NCBI RefSeq assembly: GCF_011764505.1 | Contig: NZ_AP022839.1 | Coordinates: 2,897,001-2,961,000, forward strand | Direction of reading: 5' to 3' | DNA from: Legionella antarctica | GTDB lineage: Bacteria; Pseudomonadota; Gammaproteobacteria; Legionellales; Legionellaceae | Length of the DNA stretch: 64,000 nucleotides | In this document: piece after piece, positions 45,496-54,009 of the stretch | Position numbering within the stretch: the stretch's first letter is position 1 | Layout of the letters: every line of letters begins with the position of its first letter | Notes under the pieces: model-generated | What the model was told of the DNA's origin: nothing | Database searches by the model: none | The model's input: the letters and a program-made list of their open reading frames with translations, nothing else | Position numbers and translations under genes: made by a program

Positions 45496-47607
45496 TCAAT
45501 TCCACTTTAATAACGGCACTATATTAGAGTAATCATCCGTCCATAAAAACTGCTTCTTTTCATCCGTTGGCCGCCAAGCATTATCTGTTAATTCAAGAAT
45601 TAAATCTTGGTTGGAAGTAAGGACAGCCCACTCGGATTGAAACTGTCCAAATTTGGAATTTCCCTTATCCAACAAATACAATACCTGTAGATTTAAAAAA
45701 TGCCCTGCTGCATTAAGGACAGGTAATAAATCAAGATGCCTGTTACTAATATTGACTAATATAACACCATCAGGAGCGATTTTATTCTTATAAAGAGTAA
45801 ATGCTTCCAGAGTCATCAGATGTACAGGAATAGAGTCTGAATTAAACGCATCCAGGATTAATAGCTTCTGTGATCCGTCAGCTATTTTTGCTAAAGCCAG
45901 TCGTCCATCATTTTTGATGATTTCTGTATGGGGATGACAGTCACGCAAATAGGTAAACAGTTCAGTATTTTTTGCAATATCAACCATTTGCTGGTCAATC
46001 TCAATAACGTTGACAAAATCTGCTTTACGAAATTGACACAGCATAGTTCCGGCTCCTAACCCTATAATAGTCACAGACATCGAATGAAACTGCTTTTTCA
46101 TCGTTTCAACCACAGCCCTAGTTGCGCCGTAATATGATCTATAGCCACTGATTGGTTTCTTCTCATTGAGAAATTGTAATCCATGAACAGTAGACTGACT
46201 AACCAACGCATGCACCTCCTGTTTTGCCAGCACCTGCTTTACCCCATAGAAGTTACGTTGTTGCAATAAAATCTTGTTTTGATTAAACAGGGGTAAAAAA
46301 ATTAGTGAGAATAAAATAGACATCGAAATAAACAAACAAAGTTTGTTTTGTCGCACTAAAATTATCAGCCCTAAGGCTATAATTGCAATCAGTTGAAAAG
46401 TGGAGGTTCCCTTAATGCTAGGAATAAAATAGTGGACTACAACCAGGGCTAAAATCAATAAAGGCAGCCAAGCTGCTGACTTGTATTTCGTAGCAGGCAA
46501 AACAAGTAAACTTAACAATATAGCTAAAGGATATTCATAAACCTGGTTAAACAAGTGTGGCGCTAAAATTCCATTAAAAATACCAGCCAACACACCACCA
46601 ATGGCCAAACAAAAATAAAACAAGGTAAGTGATTGAGGTTTGGGTCTTCTCTGAAATAATTGGCCATGACAAAGAACCGCTAAAATAAAGAAACTTGCTA
46701 AATTAAACAGTACCATTTCCCAAGCCTTCAACTCACTTACACCGAGGATAAATCCGAGAATGGTAAATATCAGGAAAAACATATAGTTTCTAATAACCCA
46801 TGTCTGGGAAATTAAAGGTTTTTTGGAAAATGTGACCACAAAGGAAAGTAGATACAAGGCAAGTGGCAAGACCCAAAATAAAGGCGTAGCTGCTACATCT
46901 GTTGTAATATATAGAGTGACGCCCAACATCAAACTACACGGGATAAAACTTAAAAAAACCCAATACAACATCTCCTGCCAGTGTTCTATCGTTACCTTTT
47001 TTTCTGTTTGAGGTAAAGGCTGATATCGAGCTGCAAACAGGATAATCGTCAATAAACACAAATAGCAAAAATAACCTATGCTCCAAAGATGAAATTGAAT
47101 AGATAAACCCATAAAGCGTTCAATCACCCAAGGATAGAGAATTAAAGCCAATAAGCTACCTAGATTACTGGCTATGTATAAAAAATAGGGATCTGTAGCT
47201 CCTTTTCCCTGAGTCTGGCTGTATGCAAATTGCAACAATGGTGCTGATGCCCCAATAACAAGTACGGGTAAGCCTATTTGAGTAAATAGGTTATGCAAAA
47301 TACCCCATTCGGGTTGAACATCCATATTTAATGGGTGAAATATAATCGGAAGAGCTATTAAACTTAAGACAACCAGTACCGTATGTATCAAACGCCATAC
47401 AGTAGGTTTGTTAAAGAAGCTTAGCAACCAGACATAACCATATGAAACCAGCATTACAAGCTGAAAAAAAAGCATACATACTGTCCATACAGCTGGAGTG
47501 CCACCATAAACGGGTAGCAACGTTTTAGCCACCATTGGCTGAATGCTGAATAACAGTACTGCGCTTAAGAATAAGCTTACCGGGAATAAAAAACCTAACA
47601 CTAGCAA
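45496..47607 (-). CDS. Membrane protein fused to a spermidine-synthase-like domain
   Basis: A 703-residue protein. About residues 1-420 contain a dozen or so hydrophobic segments resembling the MFS-like membrane part of fused spermidine synthase proteins (SIQPMVAKTLLPVYGGTPAVW at the N-terminus is characteristic). The C-terminal ~230 residues have a Rossmann methyltransferase-like fold: VTIIGLGAGTMLCQFRK, VNVIEIDQQMVDIAKN and LLILDAFNSDSIPVHLMTLEAF, as in SpeE, ending with WTDDYSNIVPLL. The SpeE GGGDG loop is GLGAG here, so true aminopropyl transfer is doubtful. The function of the family is not established. The gene is on the opposite strand to parE and stands alone. Confidence 0.8.
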   Translation of the reverse strand: MLVLGFLFPVSLFLSAVLLFSIQPMVAKTLLPVYGGTPAVWTVCMLFFQLVMLVSYGYVWLLSFFNKPTVWRLIHTVLVVLSLIALPIIFHPLNMDVQPEWGILHNLFTQIGLPVLVIGASAPLLQFAYSQTQGKGATDPYFLYIASNLGSLLALILYPWVIERFMGLSIQFHLWSIGYFCYLCLLTIILFAARYQPLPQTEKKVTIEHWQEMLYWVFLSFIPCSLMLGVTLYITTDVAATPLFWVLPLALYLLSFVVTFSKKPLISQTWVIRNYMFFLIFTILGFILGVSELKAWEMVLFNLASFFILAVLCHGQLFQRRPKPQSLTLFYFCLAIGGVLAGIFNGILAPHLFNQVYEYPLAILLSLLVLPATKYKSAAWLPLLILALVVVHYFIPSIKGTSTFQLIAIIALGLIILVRQNKLCLFISMSILFSLIFLPLFNQNKILLQQRNFYGVKQVLAKQEVHALVSQSTVHGLQFLNEKKPISGYRSYYGATRAVVETMKKQFHSMSVTIIGLGAGTMLCQFRKADFVNVIEIDQQMVDIAKNTELFTYLRDCHPHTEIIKNDGRLALAKIADGSQKLLILDAFNSDSIPVHLMTLEAFTLYKNKIAPDGVILVNISNRHLDLLPVLNAAGHFLNLQVLYLLDKGNSKFGQFQSEWAVLTSNQDLILELTDNAWRPTDEKKQFLWTDDYSNIVPLLKWN

Positions 47608-48041
47608 CCCTTGGAAAATAATCTATTAAAATCAACTGGATATAGCGAATCCATTCTGTCTTCCTATTCTAATAGAATATTATTATTGAATCCATCCTTT
47701 GTAATAAAGCGCGGTATGAAGGAGTGGAGTTTTCAAACACAGTGCGTCACATAGCTTTATTAAAGACGCAGCTGCAAATCAGAAAATTAATTTGGCATTA
47801 CCACGAGGGCAGAACCACTTCAAGGATAAACTTTAATTATGAAGCTTATGCCGATTTATTCTAGATCATTAATGAAGCTTGCTCAGCACTCGCTTTAAGC
47901 GGCGTTCCGGGATTCCGAACCCCAAAATAATAATTTAATTTTTAGATATGAAATTCGGTGTCATTCCCCTCATCGTCACCCTCCATGACTGAATTGGTTG
48001 ACCCTTGAAAATTACTTGACTGCAATCTATTCTGCATTTTA
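47608..48041. other. 434-bp intergenic region
   Basis: This gap lies between two minus-strand genes: the start of the spermidine-synthase-like gene on the left and the end of the helicase gene on the right. It should hold the promoter of the former. No ORF with a ribosome site, no RNA gene and no clear terminator was seen. Confidence 0.5.
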
Positions 48042-49688
48042 TCAACCCATCCTTAAACGAGCAGATTGGTGCGTTGCTGGCACTTCCAGTCCAAAGCTTT
48101 GCAGTAAGGTTTGACCAATCTCATAGACTTGCTGCAATCCTTTGGTTTTGTCATTGGAATAAGAATAGTCCGTCCAAGCTCTTTCTTCTCGGGCCAAGAG
48201 TCCTTCTATGGCTTTCCATTGTGCATAGAATTTCGTTCTTTTCAATGACAGGTCATATTCCTCCAATTCACTCCCATAAAATTGAAAGTTAGAAGAATGA
48301 GAAAGGTATTGAGAATAGACATCAAAGGCTTCATCTATGGAGCGCATAGCCTCACCCCATTCGTTTTTATTGCCTGGGTAAATTGTCTCATTTTCTAGCA
48401 TAAAATCGTACAATAATTGGATGGAAGGTTTCATGAACGCCTGCATATTGGCGATGAGGTTTCGATTGAGCTTTGCTTGGATGAATGGTTTAAGGAATAA
48501 AGGATGGGCACGGTGTAGTGCTTTTCTATCTCTGCGGCAGCTGCCGAATTGACTAAAATCCATATCCTCAAACCCTAGGACATAGCCAATTTTATCGGCC
48601 TGATCTGCATTTTTCCTTAGTACTCGTCCGGCCATCTGAACGTATATGTCAGGATTGCTACATTTTTTAGCAATGATAGTCCAGTTCAAGCGAGGATCAT
48701 CAAATCCGACTAAGCACATCCCCACGGCGAGAATGACGGCTCCTTCGTGATGTTGTTTCGCTGAAAAAGCTTTTATTCTCTGCTCAAGCCCTGAGCTGTT
48801 AATTTTAGAGTTAATGGTAAACGTTGCAATGTTGGCCTCTCTAAGAATCTTTTCAGCCCGTTCAGTATCCGCAATGTGGGGTAAATAAATAATCCCTTTT
48901 AAATCAAGGAGAAATTGACCGTTAGGATGACGTTTTGTTCTCAGAATTGAGGGCATTTGATCGATAAAGGAATTCAGTTCTTGCGGCGGTGATATGGAGC
49001 ATTTAAATCGCTCTATAAGCAGTGGGGCCAGCACTTTATCTTCCGTTGCTTCCTCTCGGCTATAGCAGTAAGTTCGCTGAGGAAAGATGTCACTCATTGG
49101 CGGAGTTGCAGTGAGTCCAATGGTTGGACAATCACTCATCTCCATGAATTTTTTAAGCGTGTCCTTATTTGTAAGGTGAGATTCGTCAGCCATCGTTAGA
49201 ACAACGTTCATCAGCTTCGACATGCTACGCGTTATGTATTGACCAAAGCTTTTGGAGCAAAAAATAAAAATGCCTTTGTTATTCGTCAGGTCGCTATCGA
49301 TGACTTTTTGTACGGAAGCATTGTTTGCCTTTGAGCTGACTTTGATGATGCGATCGACAGGAATGTTTAGGTGGTCTTCGTTCCCAAATCGATTGCAATA
49401 GTCAATCATGTCCTCATAGGTTTGAGTAACCAGACTTTGGAATGGCGTAACAATGATGATAGAGCCATTGCCTGGGCGGTTATACATGAGATTGGCCAGA
49501 ACAAATTGAATCATGGTTTTGCCTGTGCCTGTTGCCAGCACCAAGCTTCCATTTTTTTGGGTGAGGTTTTGTAAACTCTGGATGGCTTGTTTTTGATGGG
49601 GGCGCAAGTAGGGAAACGCTTGCAAATTCTCTTCAATGGCCGTTTTTAAAGAGTCTAGGGGAGATAATGGCGAAACTTCGGCATCCAT
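48042..49688 (-). CDS. DEAD/DEAH-box (ResIII/SF2) helicase
   Basis: A ~548-residue superfamily 2 helicase. The N-terminus has YLRPHQKQAIQSLQNL, Walker A LATGTGKTMIQF, GSIIIVTPFQSLVTQTYEDM and the DExH box LTMADESHLTNKD. Further on are IGLTATPPMSD for motif III and, in the second lobe, VILAVGMCLVGFDDP and VQMAGRVLRKNADQ for motif VI. This fits the restriction-enzyme-III-like group that moves along DNA. No nuclease or methylase partner is nearby. The frame to 49706 uses a start inside the adjacent IS3 end, so I take ATG 49688 as the first host codon. The native promoter or N-terminus may have been removed by the insertion. The other neighbour was the Sel1-repeat gene, now on the far side of the IS. 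Confidence 0.8.
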   Translation of the reverse strand: MDAEVSPLSPLDSLKTAIEENLQAFPYLRPHQKQAIQSLQNLTQKNGSLVLATGTGKTMIQFVLANLMYNRPGNGSIIIVTPFQSLVTQTYEDMIDYCNRFGNEDHLNIPVDRIIKVSSKANNASVQKVIDSDLTNNKGIFIFCSKSFGQYITRSMSKLMNVVLTMADESHLTNKDTLKKFMEMSDCPTIGLTATPPMSDIFPQRTYCYSREEATEDKVLAPLLIERFKCSISPPQELNSFIDQMPSILRTKRHPNGQFLLDLKGIIYLPHIADTERAEKILREANIATFTINSKINSSGLEQRIKAFSAKQHHEGAVILAVGMCLVGFDDPRLNWTIIAKKCSNPDIYVQMAGRVLRKNADQADKIGYVLGFEDMDFSQFGSCRRDRKALHRAHPLFLKPFIQAKLNRNLIANMQAFMKPSIQLLYDFMLENETIYPGNKNEWGEAMRSIDEAFDVYSQYLSHSSNFQFYGSELEEYDLSLKRTKFYAQWKAIEGLLAREERAWTDYSYSNDKTKGLQQVYEIGQTLLQSFGLEVPATHQSARLRMG

Positions 49689-49725
49689 ACGGTTTGATGT
49701 GGTCAAGCAAATTGATACACACCAG

Positions 49726-50601
49726 TTAAGCGACTTTTTTTAATTGTATTATTTGCTCATTTTCAAACTGATTTGGACTTTTATATCCAAGGAATGAATG
49801 TAAGCGGTTACTGTTATAAAACATTGTAATATAATTCAGGATGTCTTGTTGTGCCTCAAAGCGAGTTTGGTAATTGCGCCATTGGACTCGCTCTTGTTTT
49901 AACCTCCCGAAAAAGCTTTCAGCAACAGCATTATCCCAGCAGTTACCTTTACGACTCATACTACCGATGCAACCATAAGTAGTTAATAGCATGCGATAAG
50001 CATTACTCGCATATTGAACGCCTCGATCGGAATGGGTTATTACTCCAGTATTGGGTTTGCGTTGCCAAAGCGCCATTTTAAGGGCGTCACAAGCCAGGCT
50101 TGCCTTCATCCGCGAACTCATACTCCAACCGATAACTTTTCTTGAAAACAAGTCGATAACAACAGCTAAATACAACCAACCCTCTTGTGTCCAAATATAG
50201 GTAATATCGGAGGCGTAAGCTTGATTAGGCTTTTCTACAATAAACTGTCTATTAAGTACATTTTCAAATATAGGCTGCTTATGCTTGCTGTTTGTTGTTA
50301 CCCTATATTTCTTTCTGTAACGTGCGTGTATTCCTGCTTCCTTCATTAGATTTCGGGCTTTATTTCTCCCAACAGGATAACCTAATGCATTTAATGCTTT
50401 TTTCATTCGACGGCTTCCATAAGTATAATGGCTTGATTCTGCTAATTTTTTAACCCAATCAAGCATCTCCACATGCAATGGATCTGGTGGTTTATTACAT
50501 TTAAGATAATTGTAAAAACCACTTCTTGTAACACCCAGCAATTGACACATCACGTCAATTGGCCAGGCCTTCTTATTCTGGGCAATAAATGAATATTTCA
50601 C
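49726..50601 (-). CDS. IS3-family transposase OrfB
   Basis: A 291-residue integrase-core transposase subunit. An N-terminal HTH_21-like region (MLDWVKKLAESSHYTYGSRR, ALNALGYPVGRNKARNLMKE) is followed by the DDE core: YASDITYIWTQEGWLYLAVV for the first Asp, VITHSDRGVQYASNAYR for the second, and NCWDNAVAESFFGRLKQERV for the Glu. All three catalytic residues are intact. Its ATG overlaps the orfA stop (ATGA). The run of six A then G in orfA (near 50632) is a candidate slippery site for the OrfAB fusion transposase usual in IS3 elements. Confidence 0.92.
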   Translation of the reverse strand: MKYSFIAQNKKAWPIDVMCQLLGVTRSGFYNYLKCNKPPDPLHVEMLDWVKKLAESSHYTYGSRRMKKALNALGYPVGRNKARNLMKEAGIHARYRKKYRVTTNSKHKQPIFENVLNRQFIVEKPNQAYASDITYIWTQEGWLYLAVVIDLFSRKVIGWSMSSRMKASLACDALKMALWQRKPNTGVITHSDRGVQYASNAYRMLLTTYGCIGSMSRKGNCWDNAVAESFFGRLKQERVQWRNYQTRFEAQQDILNYITMFYNSNRLHSFLGYKSPNQFENEQIIQLKKVA

Positions 50602-50888
50602 TTCATTTCTTTTGCAAAGAAGGCCGTCGCCTTTTTTAATATTTCTTTTTCCATTGTTACGCGTCTTAATTCTTCTCGTAAACGACGTATCTCTAGTTGT
50701 TCGTCAGTTAATTTACCATTACCTCTAAATGCTTGCCCTTCCTCTTTGGAGTGTTCTTTGATCCACCGGCTTATCAACCTGGAATCAATGCCCAGACTTT
50801 GTGCAGCTTCTGATTGCGTATAATTCTGCTCCAAAACAAGACTAATAGCGTCTAGTTTAAATTCTTTAGTATATTTCGTTGCACCCAT
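50598..50888 (-). CDS. IS3-family transposase OrfA, copy next to OrfB
   Basis: A 96-residue helix-turn-helix protein (YTQSEAAQSLGIDSRLISRW) with a C-terminal leucine-zipper-like helix (LTDEQLEIRRLREELRRVTM) that directs transposase to the IS ends. It is identical in sequence to the second copy at 51058-51348. Confidence 0.92.
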   Translation of the reverse strand: MGATKYTKEFKLDAISLVLEQNYTQSEAAQSLGIDSRLISRWIKEHSKEEGQAFRGNGKLTDEQLEIRRLREELRRVTMEKEILKKATAFFAKEMK

Positions 50889-51057
50889 TTTATTACCTCC
50901 AGTTAAGATGATTATCTCTTATCTGGAGTGTACAAATCCATTAGACCACATCAATTACATTTAAGATAATTGTAAAAACCACTTCTTGTAACACCCAGCA
51001 ATTGACACATCACGTCAATTGGCCAGGCCTTCTTATTCTGGGCAATAAATGAATATT

Positions 51058-51348
51058 TCACTTCATTTCTTTTGCAAAGAAGGCCGTCGCCTTTTTTAAT
51101 ATTTCTTTTTCCATTGTTACGCGTCTTAATTCTTCTCGTAAACGACGTATCTCTAGTTGTTCGTCAGTTAATTTACCATTACCTCTAAATGCTTGCCCTT
51201 CCTCTTTGGAGTGTTCTTTGATCCACCGGCTTATCAACCTGGAATCAATGCCCAGACTTTGTGCAGCTTCTGATTGCGTATAATTCTGCTCCAAAACAAG
51301 ACTAATAGCGTCTAGTTTAAATTCTTTAGTATATTTCGTTGCACCCAT
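51058..51348 (-). CDS. IS3-family OrfA, duplicated copy without full OrfB
   Basis: This is a second, identical 96-residue OrfA in the tandem repeat. Its following orfB stops being orfB after ~36 codons at the duplication junction (50954) and runs into the first copy's inverted repeat. It can give only OrfA, which in IS3 elements tends to repress transposition, and a truncated OrfAB. Confidence 0.85.
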   Translation of the reverse strand: MGATKYTKEFKLDAISLVLEQNYTQSEAAQSLGIDSRLISRWIKEHSKEEGQAFRGNGKLTDEQLEIRRLREELRRVTMEKEILKKATAFFAKEMK

Positions 51349-51378
51349 TTTATTACCTCCAGTTAAGATGATTATCTC

Positions 51379-53268
51379 TTATCTGGAGTGTACAAATCCA
51401 TTAGACCACATCATGCTATCGTCCAATTCAAGTTCAAGGTGTTTGCGTTTGAGGGATCCCTCTGCGATGTCTTTACCCTGGGGTAAAGGCAATAATCCGA
51501 AGTCAGTAATTGACGAAAGAGTCGATAGGGCAGAGTTACATTCCTCAATCAGTTTTTCAAACCGTTCTGCGGGCAGATTTAGATTTTTTTTCTGGGAAAT
51601 TTTCAAAAAATGGCTCATTAAACGGAACCATCTCGGTGCCCTGTTAGATGAGTGGGAAGCCATGTCACTCAATTGTATCACCATCTCGTGAAGTTTATGC
51701 CAATGGGCTTCATCTTCCAGAAAATGATGGCATTCAAATTTAATAAAGCTGATATCTTCACTGTTCGCTTGCAAAATGACGGCGCAGGCCTCTTCTACTT
51801 TGCCTTGGTGCATCGCTAAATGGTAACGAAATCCTGGGTGTTTAGCTTGATTACAAATTAAACCATCAACGCCATGATTCCCAGGCAAATATTTTGCAAC
51901 GAGACGATACAGCTTCGCAGCTTTTGTATAATCGGGTTGCGGTTTTTGTTTGACGAAGGTAAATGCTAAAGAAGAGAGCATTTCTAACTGATTAGCCTGC
52001 CGCAATAGTTTGACGGCTCGATCTAAATCTTCTGGTCCGCCTTGTGCGCGGATGTGCATCAGGGCACGTTTAGTAAAGGCTGTTATATCTCGCATTGCCA
52101 TGGCTTGTTCATAGAGCGTAACAGCAGCAGAGAAATTGACTGGCCCACCTTCACCAGCTTGATGCAACAAAGCTCGCAAGCTCATAGATTCAGCGCTATT
52201 AAGTGTAATGGCTTGATCAAGGAGTTCAATCCCTTTAACAATATCTTTTGCCCCGCCTTCACCCTTGATATACATCATGGCGCGTAAATACATTGCCCGA
52301 GTATTTTCCATAGCAATGGCCGGCTCAAGGAGTTCGATGGCTTTAAGATCATCTTTTGGCCCGCCCTGACCGAGGCAGTGAGTATATGCGCGCGTAACCA
52401 TGGCGGAAACATTACCCCAGGCAATGGCTTGCTCAAGGAGGTCGATGCCTTTAGCCAAATTTTTGCAATCGCCTTCACCGAGGCCGTTTAGACGTGCGTT
52501 AGCAACCTTCTCTGGATCATTTCCCCATGCAACCGCAAGGTCAAAAAGGTCGTTGGTTTTATCAAAATCGTGTCTTAATCCCTGGCGGGTAAGGTGCAAT
52601 TGGGCTAGTAAAAGCATACATTGAGTATTCCCTAATGAGCTGCCTTTCTCTAACAGCTTGACGATTTCGACGGCATTCTCAGCTGTTTGGGACACATGGT
52701 GCATACGAAATTCCGCGTAGACAAACATAGCCTCTGTACTATTATCAGCGATGGCTTCCTGAAGGAGCTCGATGGCTTCATCTCGCTTTTGTGGATCCTT
52801 TTGAATATAGAGGTATAGATTTGCCAGGCATGCCTTTGCGCTGGAATTCTTCAGAGCAATGGCCTTCTTATACAATTCAACGGCTTTATCCAATTCTTTA
52901 GGGCCACCCAACCCCTTTGAATACATATTAGCGCGACTAACAAAAGCGGCGTCACTTCCCCTCTCAATAGCTTGCTCCAATAGCTCTATGGCTAGGTTGT
53001 CCTCATTAAGCTGTTGATAGATTAAGGCACGTAGGTATAGTGTAGGGCCATTTGGCTTAGAGTCTGTTTCATAGTCATCAATAAGAGCCGTGATTACTGG
53101 AATCGCTTCCTTTTTGTGCATCTTTATAAGAAAAATCCAATGGTGTATAAATTGGTAATTTCCTCTAAGCATGAGATGGGTGATGGCAACAAGCTTATCC
53201 ACACCGCTGCTATTGGATTGGGCAATACTGTCGAGGGTCATCTCGGATGTGTATGCAGAGTTTGGCAT
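51379..53268 (-). CDS. Sel1/TPR-like repeat protein, C-terminus altered by IS
   Basis: A 629-residue cytoplasmic protein built from ~36-residue helical repeats of the Sel1-like type, e.g. AVELYKKAIALKNSSAKACL, GIDLLEQAIAWGNVSAMVTR, AIELLEPAIAMENTRAMYLR and GIELLDQAITLNSAESMSLR, with at least eight units between about residues 80 and 420. The last ~200 residues are non-repetitive. Such proteins are adaptors; in Legionella several (LpnE, EnhC, LidL) act in host interaction, but this one has no signal peptide. The final ~11 codons, after LELELDDS, are encoded by the IS3 end, so the native C-terminus is lost or changed. The start ATG 53268 has AGAGAAC upstream, a weak site. Confidence 0.78.
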   Translation of the reverse strand: MPNSAYTSEMTLDSIAQSNSSGVDKLVAITHLMLRGNYQFIHHWIFLIKMHKKEAIPVITALIDDYETDSKPNGPTLYLRALIYQQLNEDNLAIELLEQAIERGSDAAFVSRANMYSKGLGGPKELDKAVELYKKAIALKNSSAKACLANLYLYIQKDPQKRDEAIELLQEAIADNSTEAMFVYAEFRMHHVSQTAENAVEIVKLLEKGSSLGNTQCMLLLAQLHLTRQGLRHDFDKTNDLFDLAVAWGNDPEKVANARLNGLGEGDCKNLAKGIDLLEQAIAWGNVSAMVTRAYTHCLGQGGPKDDLKAIELLEPAIAMENTRAMYLRAMMYIKGEGGAKDIVKGIELLDQAITLNSAESMSLRALLHQAGEGGPVNFSAAVTLYEQAMAMRDITAFTKRALMHIRAQGGPEDLDRAVKLLRQANQLEMLSSLAFTFVKQKPQPDYTKAAKLYRLVAKYLPGNHGVDGLICNQAKHPGFRYHLAMHQGKVEEACAVILQANSEDISFIKFECHHFLEDEAHWHKLHEMVIQLSDMASHSSNRAPRWFRLMSHFLKISQKKNLNLPAERFEKLIEECNSALSTLSSITDFGLLPLPQGKDIAEGSLKRKHLELELDDSMMWSNGFVHSR

Positions 53269-53498
53269 GGTTCTCTTCTATAGGGGGATTTTTGAACAAA
53301 TAGTATCGTAGTATATAATTTTTTTATTAACGAATTATTAGGTATCAAAAACATACTTATCCCGATTCTTGGTACCGGACAAATTTTTTTAAAAAAGAGG
53401 AATTAAGAACAAAATAACTCGCTGATATTAAATGTATTTCATATGATTTTTCCGTAAGCTGGGCTTTCTTTGCCGGAAGACCGGAGGGCTTGCGTTCC

Positions 53499-53593
53499 GT
53501 AAACCCTGATATAACCTGCTTAATATAACGATTAAGCCACAGCCGAATCGTTATAATGTTCCTATTTAAATGGCACGATATTTCAGGGTTTAC
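53499..53593. repeat. Nested inverted repeat (95 bp)
   Basis: The outer arms are GTAAACCCTGA (53499-53509) and TCAGGGTTTAC (53583-53593). The inner arms are TATAACGATT (53524-53533) and AATCGTTATA (53546-53555) around a 12-nt centre. Both pairs are perfect and centred at nearly the same place, so the whole unit could fold as one long interrupted hairpin, as in a MITE-like or REP-like element. Confidence 0.6.
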
Positions 53594-53966
53594 ATACCTG
53601 ATGCAGCTAACAATACATAATGCGCTCGTTCACCAATATTTGATTTTCGTTCGAGTCTTAATCAGCTTAATGCTGCTCGCTCTTCTTCGTTTAGCGATAT
53701 CCTTATCATGTCTATTTTTTTCTTCTTAATTTTGAGTGGCTAAAGATACAACATATGTTGGTTTTGCGCTAAATCATTAATGAAGACTGCTTAGTTGATA
53801 CCCTAAAAACCAAAACAATCCGTTTTCACTCCCTCAAACTTTGTTTACAGTGCCATACATCGCAGACACGCTAATAATTTAGGGATGTAATCCGCTAGTT
53901 ACTCATTAGCCAACTTTCACCTCTTAGAGGTATAGATCATATTGTCATAAAAGAGGCAATAAAGCT

Positions 53967-53975
53967 TGCTATAAT
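53967..53975 (+). promoter_or_regulatory. Extended -10 promoter for the transglutaminase-like gene
   Basis: TGCTATAAT is a full extended -10 element (TGnTATAAT), 34 bp before the ATG at 54010. TTGTCA at 53942 is too far upstream (22 bp) to be a good -35, which fits an extended -10 promoter that does not need one. Confidence 0.55.
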
Positions 53976-54009
53976 CTAATATACAGTGGACTGTTTATAG
54001 AGCAATATT

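Larger units (their letters stand above)
49695..50953 (-). mobile_element. IS3-family insertion sequence
   Basis: The ends are imperfect inverted repeats starting TGATGTGGTC. The left end runs from 49695 (TGATGTGGTCAAGCAAATTG), and the right end is the complement ending at 50953 (TGATGTGGTCTAATGGATTT). It contains orfA (50598-50888) and orfB (49726-50601), which overlap by 4 bp. The orfA side is tandemly duplicated to 51413. No clear target-site duplication is seen (flanks ...CGGTT and TGCTA...), so a rearrangement followed insertion. Confidence 0.88.
50494..51413. repeat. Tandem 460-bp duplication of the IS3 orfA end
   Basis: Copy 1 is 50494-50953 and copy 2 is 50954-51413, head to tail with no spacer. 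Each holds the first ~105 bp of orfB, all of orfA and the outer inverted repeat. I found no difference between the copies in the parts I compared base by base. The junction places an IS end directly against internal orfB sequence. Confidence 0.92.
53269..54009. other. 741-bp intergenic region with nested inverted repeats
   Basis: This long AT-rich gap lies between divergently oriented genes. It holds the nested dyad at 53499-53593 and the promoter at 53967-53975. I found no ORF with a credible start site and no RNA gene. It may contain decayed sequence, as it lies next to an IS-disturbed locus. Confidence 0.5.

Noticed and set aside
50494-51413. CRISPR array
   Set aside because: Just two long adjacent copies of IS sequence, with no spacers and no cas genes. 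No short regularly spaced repeats were seen anywhere in the window.
47608-53268. Restriction or other anti-phage defence island around the SF2 helicase
   Set aside because: No methylase, nuclease or other defence partner is present; a Sel1-repeat neighbour alone is too weak as evidence.
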